This document shows positions 9,160-17,497 of a stretch of DNA of 57,291 nucleotides, in pieces. Every line of letters starts with the position of its first letter. Within the stretch, counting starts at the first letter, position 1. The notes below the pieces were generated by a model. The model did not search any database. It saw only the letters and a list, made by a program, of their open reading frames with translations, and was not told the origin of the DNA. Both the position numbers and the translations under genes were made by a program. The DNA comes from Acidobacteriota bacterium. GTDB lineage: Bacteria > Acidobacteriota > Terriglobia > Acidiferrales > UBA7541. The stretch spans positions 1 to 57,291 of the forward strand of contig QHYI01000171.1 of assembly GCA_003223245.1 (NCBI GenBank). Reading direction: 5' to 3'.

Positions 9160-9990
9160 TCAACGCCGCGCTGTTCCGTAGAACACCCCCTTTCCGCCCC
9201 GCAGATTGCGCCCGTAAGAGAAGACGGCAGTCACTCCGCCGAGGATGCGCACCTTGCATTGCAAGCCGGAGTCCCACAGCCAGCGCTGGGAACCGAAAAA
9301 CCCTGAGGACTCTGCGATGGCGCCGTTGTCCAGAAACGGCCCCAGCTTCAGGCTGAAAAGCCCGTTTCCGTAAATGTTTTTGTCCGTTTCCCAATTGGCC
9401 AGGAAGTATCGCCGCCCGAGCGGCGCGGCTCCCTTCCTGCCGTCTATCGTTCCCGCATGACCGCGAAGCCACAGATCGTTATCGCGCTCCACACCCAATT
9501 GAAAAAGTTCGTCGAGCGAAACTTTGCCAGCGGTTGCGCCCGCGCGAATCCGCCCGCGCATCTCGTAATCGTCCCCTTTCGCCTGGGGGAACCACTCGGC
9601 GCGCAGTGCCCCTCGGAGTGTGGCGAAAGGTCCGAGCGCACCGGCAAACTCGCGGCCTGCCGTGGCCTTGACGGACGAATCCAGCGTGAAGCGGCGTTCC
9701 GGAACGCGCGCCAAGGTCCGTTCCGCACCTAGCCAGCCACCCACAGAATTTCCGCCGGTGAAAGGTGTACGCTGCGCCCGCGGGAGCGAACTGCCCACAT
9801 TGCGAAAGTTGCGATTGCCGGCTTCGGCGCCCGCGCTCCAACTCGAGCGCCCGTTGCTAACGCCGCGAAATTCAGCGCCCGCGACAATCCGCCGCAGGTT
9901 TAGATCCGTCATAGGAGTAACGGCGCCCGCGAAAGTTTGCGACAAGTTCCAATTCTCATTGCGGGCATCCGCGTAGAACTTCAAGCGCAA
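9160..9990 (-). CDS. TPR/Omp85-like outer-membrane protein, C-terminal barrel part
   Basis: This is the continuation of the gene that starts at 10778. Over 270 residues with barrel-type alternation, including NWNLSQTFAGAVTPMTDLN, GRRYFLANWETDKNIYGNG and a tail of the form WLWDSGLQCKVRI then FSYGRNLRGGKGVFYG. This resembles the last strands of BamA/Omp85 barrels. In the same frame, DLQIPVYDHPSLRLKFYADA joins directly to the upstream half once one base is added at 10023-10028. Family knowledge: Omp85 barrels insert or translocate outer-membrane polypeptides. The similarity is judged by eye, so an ordinary barrel is not excluded. Confidence 0.62.
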   Translation of the reverse strand: MRLKFYADARNENWNLSQTFAGAVTPMTDLNLRRIVAGAEFRGVSNGRSSWSAGAEAGNRNFRNVGSSLPRAQRTPFTGGNSVGGWLGAERTLARVPERRFTLDSSVKATAGREFAGALGPFATLRGALRAEWFPQAKGDDYEMRGRIRAGATAGKVSLDELFQLGVERDNDLWLRGHAGTIDGRKGAAPLGRRYFLANWETDKNIYGNGLFSLKLGPFLDNGAIAESSGFFGSQRWLWDSGLQCKVRILGGVTAVFSYGRNLRGGKGVFYGTARR

Positions 9991-10018
9991 ACTTGGATGG
10001 TCGTAAACAGGGATTTGT

Positions 10019-10778
10019 AAATCCCGGGATAAACCGTTCCGTAGGGCAGGCCACTCAAGAGGGAGACGATCCCTTCCGCTTTGGAAGGGCCTCCGAAGTC
10101 CCTTTCCTTCAGATGCACAGTCAGATCGTAATCTCCGGATTCCGCGGCTGTGAGTTCGATGCGGCGCCCTGAAAAAATACCCAGGTTGTCCAGGCGCGAT
10201 TCCGTGGTGAGCATCGCCCCAGCGGTCAGCACTTGAGGAGCATTGAAAGCCAAAACACGTTTCTCGAACGATTTGGACAATTGCAGCGACGGCACGAATG
10301 CCACGCTTCTTAGCCGCGGCTTATCTTCGAAATTCCAATACTTCACTGCGGCCTCCAAATTTCCTTCCAGGAAATAAATTGTCGCGAGGAATTCGTGCGG
10401 GTATGCCCCGCGCGGATTCAACCACAGCGCGGTTTGCAGGTCTTTCTTGGCAAGGTGAAAATTCTTCTGCTTATACGCGACGCCCGCAAGCTCCACTGGA
10501 AAACGCGAATCGCCTGGAGATTTTCGGGCGCCCGCTTCGAATGCCGCCCTTGCTTGGTCCCATTTCTCCAAACGCGAAAGCGCCAGCCCTCGCAGCAAGT
10601 CCAGCTCGGGCGGTTGATCCGCCGGCCCTTCAGAAATTCGCGCGGCTTCCTCCCAATCGGCGGCGTCGAACGCTTTCTGCGCGGCGGCAAGTCGCGCTTG
10701 CTCCGGCATGTGCTCTTGGCTGAAACCGGCCGTAGAAACCAGTAATGACGCGACCAGCGAAAGGAAGAAGCGGATCAC
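10019..10778 (-). CDS. TPR and POTRA-like N-terminal half of a TPR/Omp85-like protein
   Basis: The GTG at 10778 gives a start VIRFFLSLVASLLVSTAGFS, a good signal peptide, and overlaps the stop of the C39-peptidase gene by four bases (GTGA). The mature part has about four TPR-like helical pairs (AAQKAFDAADWEEAARI, ALSRLEKWDQARAAFEAGAR, AYKQKNFHLAKKDLQTALWL, FLATIYFLEGNLEAAVKYW). A possible POTRA-like segment follows: IFSGRRIELTAAESGDYDLT then VHLKERDFGG. After TVYPG the frame is lost at a CCCGGG site (10023-10028); one extra G on the coding strand restores the barrel half at 9160-9990. A longer upstream start at 10829 would lie inside the peptidase gene and has no signal peptide. It is the third gene of the cluster beginning at 11770. 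Confidence 0.68.
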
Positions 10779-11311
10779 GCCGCCTTTTCGGGGACCGCCA
10801 GCAACATCCAGTTGCGGTTGGACCGCCATTGTTTTTCAAAGTCTGCCCGCTCGACGCGAAGGAGTTTGCCACGAGCCGGGTCATGGAGGAAAACCGCGTC
10901 GTGTTGCCAATCGATTCCTGTCACCACCACATAGTGCATCGGAGCGCGGGCGCTGCCGCGTTGAAGACTCACAATCAACGGCCGCCCCTGCTTCAGATGT
11001 TCTTCCAGGTCGGTCCAGCTTCCAGCCAGGGTAAAAACCAGGAAGCCGGAGGCTTTGAGGTAGCTCTGCATGCTGGAAGCGAAGATGCCGCGCGCCCCGT
11101 GTGAATAAAGCTGCTTCTGAATTGCGGATGCATCCGAGCGCTCGGCGTCGATTCGAACGCCATGGGCATTCCAATACCGCAGGATCATAGAAATGGCCGC
11201 GGACCCGCAGCCATCTTCGCTCTGCCTGACGAACGGCACATCGAGCCAGACTCCCGCGTTTTCCTGAGGCGCCGCTTCGAAGGCGCGCCCCAGAAACAGC
11301 ATCAGGAACAA
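10775..11311 (-). CDS. Secreted C39-like (papain-fold) cysteine peptidase, PA2778-type
   Basis: 178 residues. A short hydrophobic N-terminus (FLMLFLGRAFEAAP) is followed by WLDVPFVRQSEDGCGSAAI. This gives Gln30 for the oxyanion hole and the nucleophile Cys35. HYVVVTGID holds the catalytic His126, and FLHDPARG holds Asp144, so the C39 triad is complete. Proteobacterial PA2778 proteins carry the same peptidase fused to TPRs; here the TPR part sits in the next gene. The gene lies 54 bases downstream of the PA2779-like gene and overlaps the TPR/Omp85 gene by four bases. The start may be the TTG at 11311 or the ATG at 11302. C39 peptidases usually cleave after double glycine; no ABC transporter is present, so a periplasmic substrate is inferred. 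Confidence 0.8.
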   Translation of the reverse strand: MFLMLFLGRAFEAAPQENAGVWLDVPFVRQSEDGCGSAAISMILRYWNAHGVRIDAERSDASAIQKQLYSHGARGIFASSMQSYLKASGFLVFTLAGSWTDLEEHLKQGRPLIVSLQRGSARAPMHYVVVTGIDWQHDAVFLHDPARGKLLRVERADFEKQWRSNRNWMLLAVPEKAA

Positions 11312-11365
11312 ACCGAAGATGGCTCGCTTCGAGCGCGTAACAAATAACTCCCAGGAATTAGCGAA

Positions 11366-11770
11366 TTAACGCACCGCCACCGCCAGGAGGACGATGACGA
11401 GCGCGACGAGGATAATCCACAGCATGTCGCGGTCGGAGATGCGTCCGGCGGCAAAATCGGCTTGCGCCTGCCGGGAACGCTCCGCCAGCTTGGCGAGGTC
11501 TTCGTCGCTCAATCGGCCAACGGCCTTATCCACCTTCCGGTAATCGAGCCTGGCCGATTGCAGCGCCTTCTGGCCCGGTTCGGAAGAAAGCAATGTTCGT
11601 ACAGCTTCTTCATTCGCTTGACGAGTCTCGGCCGCACGAGCCGCGTCTTTCTTCAGCTCGCTCAGCGAAACGACGTGTTCCTGGTCCTGCGCCCGCGCCG
11701 GGATGTCCGCCGCCACGAACAAAGCGGCGACCCCCAGCAGGCACACACTCCACTTGAGGCGAGAATGCAT
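11366..11770 (-). CDS. PA2779-like small membrane-anchored envelope protein
   Basis: 134 residues: a signal peptide (RLKWSVCLLGVAALFVAA ending ARAQ), a helical middle with the pattern EAVRTLLSSEPGQKALQ and VGRLSDEDLAKLAERSRQAQ, and a C-terminal membrane helix MLWIILVALVIVLLAVAVR. In Pseudomonas and many proteobacteria the PA2779 family sits next to the PA2778 C39-type peptidase, the same pairing seen here. The SD-like GGAGGAAG precedes the ATG. It is the first gene of a minus-strand cluster with the peptidase and the TPR/Omp85-like protein. A role as the peptidase's substrate or membrane partner is inference. Confidence 0.75.
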   Translation of the reverse strand: MHSRLKWSVCLLGVAALFVAADIPARAQDQEHVVSLSELKKDAARAAETRQANEEAVRTLLSSEPGQKALQSARLDYRKVDKAVGRLSDEDLAKLAERSRQAQADFAAGRISDRDMLWIILVALVIVLLAVAVR

Positions 11771-11895
11771 TCTTCCTCCTGTTGCTGTTTGGCCGGGGCC
11801 AGGCTAGTTTACGAATTGCCCCGGGATGGAACAAGAAACTTCTGGCGACACAATGGAAATGCAAACCACCCGTTTAATCTGCATAAACCATTTCA

Positions 11896-12387
11896 TTATT
11901 TGGCCGGCACCGTCTGACCGTACTTCGTAGCATCCACCGTCTTCCATTCCCCTTTGATGATCCCTGCCCGGATCTGAGCCGCCGTTTTGCCTTTTCGAAC
12001 CTGTTCGTAGGTATAGAGGTCCTCGTAGACGCAGGTGCCGCAGCCGGAGCCGTGCTGGCTGGTAAAGCAATCAAGCAGGCTCGTGTGTCCCTTGCTGCGA
12101 TCGCAATGGCAATAGCAAGGCTGCTGGTAGAGCGTCTTCTTGATCTTCGCGGCGATCGCGTAGGCGTTTTGCAGCAGCGGTTCGCGGAAAAGCTCTGGGT
12201 TCATCGTCAGAGGCAACTCGCCTTTGGGAGCCTGCGCATGATACGCGGGAACATCATTGTCCGTCGCGGATGGAGCAGCCTCTTGCCCTCGAAACGATCC
12301 GGAATTCGCACCGAGGGGAACAAAGGTGAGCGCTAGTGCCCCAGCAAAGAGGACTGCCACGCAACCGACTCTCGCAATTCCCCGCAT
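11896..12387 (-). CDS. CYCXC-family secreted protein (cysteine form)
   Basis: The ATG at 12387 follows a clear GGGAGGTG ribosome site and gives 163 residues starting MRGIARVGCVAVLF, a signal peptide. The diagnostic block is QQPCYCHCDRSKGHTSLLDC followed by HGSGCGTCVYE and KTAAQIRAGIIKGEWKTVD. This matches what I know as the CYCXC/PCYCGC-motif family, in which the first cysteine is selenocysteine in some members. Here all motif codons are TGC, so it is the cysteine form. The cluster of at least six cysteines suggests metal or redox chemistry in the periplasm; the function is not known. It sits 59 bases downstream of the EcsC-family gene on the same strand. Confidence 0.82.
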   Translation of the reverse strand: MRGIARVGCVAVLFAGALALTFVPLGANSGSFRGQEAAPSATDNDVPAYHAQAPKGELPLTMNPELFREPLLQNAYAIAAKIKKTLYQQPCYCHCDRSKGHTSLLDCFTSQHGSGCGTCVYEDLYTYEQVRKGKTAAQIRAGIIKGEWKTVDATKYGQTVPAK

Positions 12388-12446
12388 ACGCACCTCCCGG
12401 ACTTCCTTGCAGGAGCTCCAAACTCTATCTCTGTGGACCGCGGATG

Positions 12447-13133
12447 CTACGCAGCGGTATAGGCTTCCGACGGCCGTGCTGCGGGCGCTTTTGCTTCCAC
12501 ATGCCTCGCCCGCAAATGACGCTGTACGCGACGGCCCCAGCCGCGCACGAAAGAAAAATTCAAAGCGCCGCTGATGGCTGAGCCTGCTAGAGGGACCAGC
12601 CGCCCGACCCACTTTTCCGCGGTCTCGGTTCCGAACTTTTCCGCCAACTGCTTTGCGAGGCGCGGCGCGATTTTTTTGCACATTTGTTTCTCGGCTAAAT
12701 CTTTGCCGTAATCAATGCCGCACGCGGCTGCGGCAGCTTTCCACATTTCTACGCGTTGATCGGCCTCGCGCGTTTCGAATCCATAGAGGAGTGCAAGCCG
12801 CTGTACGAGACGCAAGGTAATGACCGCGAGGAAGCTCGCATCCGGCACAATCGTGATCATGCCGCCCAGCCCGAGCCCCGCACCCTCGAGCAATGCCAAC
12901 CACTCCGCGTCACGGATCAGCTTATCGGCGACGGCGTCCAGATGCTCAAGTGGGACGTCCTTCAGGCGCACAAAATTGGGAACCCATAAACCGTATTTCT
13001 CCGAGAGCTCGCGGCGAAACTGCTCCGGGTCAATTTCAATCGCGCGCATTCCCCCGAGCGCACTGAGTCGCAAGAAGCGGCGCGCCGTGCGGCCCGTGGC
13101 CGAAGCCTTTCCCGAATTGCCTGACTTCACCAT
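12447..13133 (-). CDS. EcsC-family protein
   Basis: 228 residues. The helical, Gly-rich core fits EcsC (PF12787): RDAEWLALLEGAGLGLGGMI, DASFLAVITLRLVQRLALLYG, KKIAPRLAKQLAEKF and the glycine-rich RLVPLAGSAISGALNFSF. No signal peptide is seen, but several segments are amphipathic or hydrophobic enough for membrane association. EcsC proteins were named from a Bacillus locus tied to protein secretion and processing; the biochemical function is unknown. An AAGGAAG motif just before the ATG supports the start. Confidence 0.78.
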   Translation of the reverse strand: MVKSGNSGKASATGRTARRFLRLSALGGMRAIEIDPEQFRRELSEKYGLWVPNFVRLKDVPLEHLDAVADKLIRDAEWLALLEGAGLGLGGMITIVPDASFLAVITLRLVQRLALLYGFETREADQRVEMWKAAAAACGIDYGKDLAEKQMCKKIAPRLAKQLAEKFGTETAEKWVGRLVPLAGSAISGALNFSFVRGWGRRVQRHLRARHVEAKAPAARPSEAYTAA

Positions 13134-13315
13134 ATCTTCCTTCTTTTTATTTTAAAGGCTTCAAAGCCGCCTCGCAACGGCTGCCGAGCCTCGGCGGAGT
13201 CTTTTCGAGGGCTCCCCGAAAAGCCATAGAAGAGGGAGGGTTAGCTGCCACGCGTCAGGAAAACGCAAGTCCTACTTGACGCGGAAACGCTTTTGGGTAA
13301 ACTGCATTTTTCTTC

Positions 13316-13603
13316 ATGGCCACGGCGCCACAATTCGTACCTGTTGATTCGCCTCAGGATCTTGAGTATCCGCAGCGCGAAGCCGCGTTTTTCTACGGCT
13401 TGTTCTTGCGCGGTCATTCTGCCGATCAATTGCGGCGCGATATTGAGGTGCCCAGTGCCGTCCTCGCGAAATGGCATCGGGAAGCGCAACGCGACCCGCA
13501 ACTCAAAGATGTTTTTGAGCGCATGGTGGATTACCGGCGGCACGTGTTGGCCATCTTCGATGCGCTCGTCGGGTCTGACGGCCAGGCGCAACGCATTCAG
13601 TAG
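13316..13603 (+). CDS. Small orphan protein, possible helix-turn-helix
   Basis: 95 residues, not recognised. It is strongly helical: QREAAFFYGLFLRGHSADQL then RRDIEVPSAVLAKWHREAQR and FERMVDYRRHVLAIFDALVG. The HSADQLRRDIEVPSAVLAKW stretch has the spacing of a helix-turn-helix (recognition helix after a Val-Pro turn), as in transposase- or terminase-like small DNA-binding domains. DNA binding is inference only. No neighbour on the same strand is close enough to suggest an operon. Confidence 0.6.
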   Translation: MATAPQFVPVDSPQDLEYPQREAAFFYGLFLRGHSADQLRRDIEVPSAVLAKWHREAQRDPQLKDVFERMVDYRRHVLAIFDALVGSDGQAQRIQ

Positions 13604-13853
13604 GTTCTTTCGAGCTAGTTTTCTCATCCTCAGTGCGCCTCTCCATTCAAGGCCCCCATCTCTGTAAATCTTTGGTTTCCGTTTACCGGCTGCTCTTCCT
13701 TCTCCGGTCAAAATTGCCAGGCAACCAAAGTCAGCCCACCTGCGGTCTAAGAGCGAATAGGGGACAAGTGTCAGGAATGCAAGGGATTACGCTGATTGAC
13801 GGAGAACCTTCCGGGGGGTAGAATCCGAACGTCTCAAAGCTTGAGGTGTCTTC

Positions 13854-15560
13854 ATGGCACGGGTTATGCGAACTGCGGTTATATTGCTTTTCTCCCTCAG
13901 CCTCTTCTTGCCGGCAGCTCTTGCCCAGGATCAACAGGATTCCGGCGACACGCCGGCTCCCGCCAAAAAGCTGGATAAAGCCACCAAGCGCAAGATGAAG
14001 CAGACCCTGAAAGAACTCGATAACGCTTACAAACAGTGGCTGAACGAAGATGTGGTCTACATCATTACTCCGGAAGAGCGCAACGCCTTTCTCCAGCTAC
14101 AAACCAACGAGGAACGCGAGCAATTCATCGAGCAGTTCTGGCTGCGCCGCAGCAGCAATCCGGACCTGCCAGACAACGATTTCAAGGAAGAGCACTACCG
14201 CCGCATCGCTTACGCGAACGAACACTTTGCCTCGGGTATTCCCGGCTGGAAGACCGACCGCGGCCGCATGTACATCATGTGGGGCCCGCCGGACGAAATT
14301 GACTCGCATCCGACCGGCGGCACCTACGATCGCCCAATGGAAGAAGGCGGCGGCTCGACTTCCACCTATCCTTGGGAAACCTGGCGCTACCGCTATTTGG
14401 AAGGCATCGGAGAGAACATCATTTTGGAATTCGTCGATCCGAGCGGCTCGGGCGAATACCACTTGACCATGGATCCTTCGGAAAAGGACGCCCTCCTGCA
14501 CGTGCCCGGCGCGGGGTTGAGCTTGATGGAATCCATGGGCATGGCTTCCAAAGCAGATCGCTTTACCCGTTCCGACGGCACGAACCTGCCGACTGCCATG
14601 GGCGGCACGCCTGCCAGCATGGATGAATTCAACCGCCTTGAGCTCTACGCCAAGGTGCAAAAGCCGCCCGAAGTCAAGTTCAAGGATTTGGAAGCGGTGG
14701 TGACTTCACGAATTGTTCGCGACCAGATGCATTTTAACTGGCGTACCGACTACCTGAAGGTCACCAACGACACCGTGTTGGTCCCGATTACCATCCAAAT
14801 TCCCAACAACCAGCTTTCCTTCCAAGCCAAGGATGGCATTCACTCGGCGGTCGTCAATATTTTTGGGCGTATCACGACACTCACGGGGCGCGTGGTGCAG
14901 ACGTTCGAGGATTCCGTCAACCACGATATCCCCGATTCTCTCTTCCAGCAGTCGATGAAATTGCAATCGATTTATCAGAAGGCCGTCCCTCTGCGTCCTG
15001 GCCTGTATCGTCTGGATTTGGTGCTGAAAGACGTACAAAGCGGCAACGTCGGCGCAGTGAACAATCGGCTGGCTGTGCCCCGCTATGAGGACGACAAGCT
15101 CGAAGCGAGTTCCCTGATTCTTGCCGACCAGATCGAGCAGGTCCCCGCGAAGCAAATCGGAACCGGCATGTTTGTGTTGGGCTCTTCCAAAGTCCGGCCG
15201 CGGCTTGAAGGCGATTTCACCACCGCTGACCGCATGGGCATCTACATGCAGGTTTATAACCTGAAGCCGGATGACACGACGCATAAATCCAGCGCGAATT
15301 TCCTGTTTACCGTCAAGAAGGGCAACGAACCCGTGCCGGGCATGCAGTTCAAGGAAACTTCAGAGGACATGAAGCAAACCGGGGAGCAGGTCACCATTGA
15401 GAGGCTCTTGCCCCTCGCTACGCTCCCGCCGGGCAAGTACACGCTGGAAGTGGACGCGACGGACACGCATTCCAATCAGACCATTTCGCGTACCGCGGAT
15501 TTCACGGTGAAGGCCGCGCCGCAACTCAGAACCGCGGCGAGTGCTGCACCGGGGAGGTAA
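13854..15560 (+). CDS. GWxTD-domain secreted protein
   Basis: 568 residues with a signal peptide (TAVILLFSLSLFLPAALAQ). The name-giving domain is clear: EDVVYIITPEERNAFLQL, EQFIEQFWLRR, then PGWKTDRGRMYIMWGPPDE, with G-W-K-T-D at residues 131-135. The remainder is beta-rich and may form Ig-like domains, ending in LPPGKYTLEVDATDTHSNQT. The family is abundant in Acidobacteriota and Bacteroidota but has no known biochemical function; an envelope role is likely. The stop is followed after five bases by the GTG of the next gene, whose ribosome site lies in the end of this one (GGGGAGGTAA). The two are a translational pair. Confidence 0.87.
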   Translation: MARVMRTAVILLFSLSLFLPAALAQDQQDSGDTPAPAKKLDKATKRKMKQTLKELDNAYKQWLNEDVVYIITPEERNAFLQLQTNEEREQFIEQFWLRRSSNPDLPDNDFKEEHYRRIAYANEHFASGIPGWKTDRGRMYIMWGPPDEIDSHPTGGTYDRPMEEGGGSTSTYPWETWRYRYLEGIGENIILEFVDPSGSGEYHLTMDPSEKDALLHVPGAGLSLMESMGMASKADRFTRSDGTNLPTAMGGTPASMDEFNRLELYAKVQKPPEVKFKDLEAVVTSRIVRDQMHFNWRTDYLKVTNDTVLVPITIQIPNNQLSFQAKDGIHSAVVNIFGRITTLTGRVVQTFEDSVNHDIPDSLFQQSMKLQSIYQKAVPLRPGLYRLDLVLKDVQSGNVGAVNNRLAVPRYEDDKLEASSLILADQIEQVPAKQIGTGMFVLGSSKVRPRLEGDFTTADRMGIYMQVYNLKPDDTTHKSSANFLFTVKKGNEPVPGMQFKETSEDMKQTGEQVTIERLLPLATLPPGKYTLEVDATDTHSNQTISRTADFTVKAAPQLRTAASAAPGR

Positions 15561-15565
15561 GTAAC

Positions 15566-17314
15566 GTGAAACAAGGGCGACTCCGAGTCCTGGGGGCCCT
15601 GGTGCTGACCGCTGGCCTTTCTCCTTTTGCTGCGAAGCCAGCGGCCGCGCAAGCTAAGCCAGTCCTCGGCAAGCTTGCGGGAGTGGTGCGTGACACGGCG
15701 GGCACGCCGCAGATGGGCGCAAACGTCGAGCTTGTTCCTGAATTGGCGCCAGTCGCTGCGCCGCACAACTGGCTGACGAATACGCAAGGCATTTTCCAAG
15801 GCAACAAACTTGTTCCCGGCCTTTACACCTTGCGCGTTACCCTTGCCGGCTTCCTTCCCACCCTTGAAGAGCACATTCGTGTGAACCCCAATCTGACCAC
15901 CGTGGTGCGCGTCGAGCTGGAATCCATGTATGCGACGCTCGATCAACTGCGGCGGACGCCTTCGAACGCGCCCAGTAATCGCGACGATTGGAAATGGGTG
16001 CTGCGCTCGGCGGCATCCGTGCGGCCCGTTCTGGAATGGATGGATGAGTCCGGTTCGGCATCCGCCGCTCTCCATGCGGACACTCGCAACCTGGGCGTGC
16101 CCCGCCTTCGCATGGAATTCACCGACGGCGCCCTCCGCGCTGCTTCGCCTTCTAATATTGCTTCCGCACCGGCAACTGCGGTTGCCTACGATCAGAAACT
16201 CGGGGGTGCGAGCAGCCTCCTTTTTGCCGGGCAAATGAGTTATGACCAGGATGCGCCCGGCGGCGGCATCGCCTCAGTTTGGCTGCCTTCAGGGACCCTT
16301 GGCGCCGGTCCGCATACAGCGTTAGTGCTCCGCGAGGCCAAGATTGGCCCCGACGGGCCGAGCTTTCGCGGCGTGCGGTTGGACCAAGGCGGGGCGCTAG
16401 CGCTTGGCGATCGCTTGCTCCTGCGCTATGGCGGCGAATATGTTTTGGTGGGACTCGGGACTTCGGCTTCTTCGCTGCGTCCTCGCGCCGAGCTCAATTA
16501 CCGGGTTTCTCAGGATTGGTTCGCGGAGTTCGTTTTTGCTTCGATGCCCACAGGACCTGCGCCGCTAGAGGCCACGGATCGGCAGACGGGCGCCATGCTA
16601 ACGTCGGCTCTGAACGAATTGGATGCCTTCCCTGCATTGCTCATGCGCGACGGGCGTCCTGTGCTGCAAAACGGGTTGCATGAGGAAATCGCCGCGGATC
16701 GAAAGATCGGCGCTCGTGGGGTTCTTCAGTTTTCCGGTTTCCACGAGGATAATCGGCACATTGCCGTTTATGGTCTAGGCGGCGATACCTTGCCCGGGGC
16801 TGATTATTTCCAGGACTATTTTTCAAAGGGATTTGCCTATGACGGGGGCGCGTCCAGTAATTGGGGCGCTCGCGTGGCGTTTCGCAGAAAACTGCAAGGC
16901 GAAACGGAATTCACCGCCCTTTATTCCTACGCGAGCGTGCTTGCTCCGGGCAATGACCTCGACAACCTGCTGCGCGAGGTGCTGCAGACCGCCCCGCGTC
17001 ATTCCCTCGGCGCAGGCATTTCGGCCAGGGTACCGCACCTCGGCACCAAGTTCCATGCCGGGTATAAATGGATCAGCGGCTCGGCGGTGTCCCGCCTCGA
17101 TGGTTATGGTGAGTCTCTCTATCAGATGGATCCCTATTTCCACTTGACGGTGCGTCAGCCGCTGCCGAAGTGGGCTTTGGGAAGATGGGAGGCTATCGCG
17201 GACTGCGACAATTTGTTGGCACAGGGCTATGTCCCGACCAGTAGCAGGGATGGCCACATCGTCCTGGTCCCCTCCTTCCGGACGTTCCGGGGTGGGCTAA
17301 GCGTGCAGTTCTAG
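15566..17314 (+). CDS. CarboxypepD_reg-like outer-membrane barrel protein
   Basis: 582 residues from a GTG start. Signal peptide GALVLTAGLSPFAAKPAAAQ, then an Ig-fold regulatory domain with KLAGVVRDTAGTPQMGANVE and LVPGLYTLRVTLAGFLPTLE. A long segment of beta-strands follows with barrel-type alternation, ending FRTFRGGLSVQF with terminal Phe. It resembles a short TonB-dependent receptor, but no clear plug domain or TonB box is visible, so it may be a porin-like or assembly partner. Tight coupling to the GWxTD gene suggests that the two proteins act together at the outer membrane. Confidence 0.72.
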   Translation: MKQGRLRVLGALVLTAGLSPFAAKPAAAQAKPVLGKLAGVVRDTAGTPQMGANVELVPELAPVAAPHNWLTNTQGIFQGNKLVPGLYTLRVTLAGFLPTLEEHIRVNPNLTTVVRVELESMYATLDQLRRTPSNAPSNRDDWKWVLRSAASVRPVLEWMDESGSASAALHADTRNLGVPRLRMEFTDGALRAASPSNIASAPATAVAYDQKLGGASSLLFAGQMSYDQDAPGGGIASVWLPSGTLGAGPHTALVLREAKIGPDGPSFRGVRLDQGGALALGDRLLLRYGGEYVLVGLGTSASSLRPRAELNYRVSQDWFAEFVFASMPTGPAPLEATDRQTGAMLTSALNELDAFPALLMRDGRPVLQNGLHEEIAADRKIGARGVLQFSGFHEDNRHIAVYGLGGDTLPGADYFQDYFSKGFAYDGGASSNWGARVAFRRKLQGETEFTALYSYASVLAPGNDLDNLLREVLQTAPRHSLGAGISARVPHLGTKFHAGYKWISGSAVSRLDGYGESLYQMDPYFHLTVRQPLPKWALGRWEAIADCDNLLAQGYVPTSSRDGHIVLVPSFRTFRGGLSVQF

Positions 17315-17497
17315 GCAGTCCGGAAGTTCTCAAAAGCTGTATCCACCCTCCCAGAAACTGGATGAATCGGGGCTGTCGTGTCCGCCATCGTTGTAAGCTG
17401 TTGAAGATGCTAGGGTTCATTGCTAACTGACCTACCAAACAATGGACTTTGGCGTGCTTCCGGATTAGAGCATTAGCGTTTCGATTCATCGACGGTC

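Noticed and set aside
12095-12130. Selenocysteine in the CYCXC-family protein
   Set aside because: All motif codons are TGC; this copy is the cysteine form.
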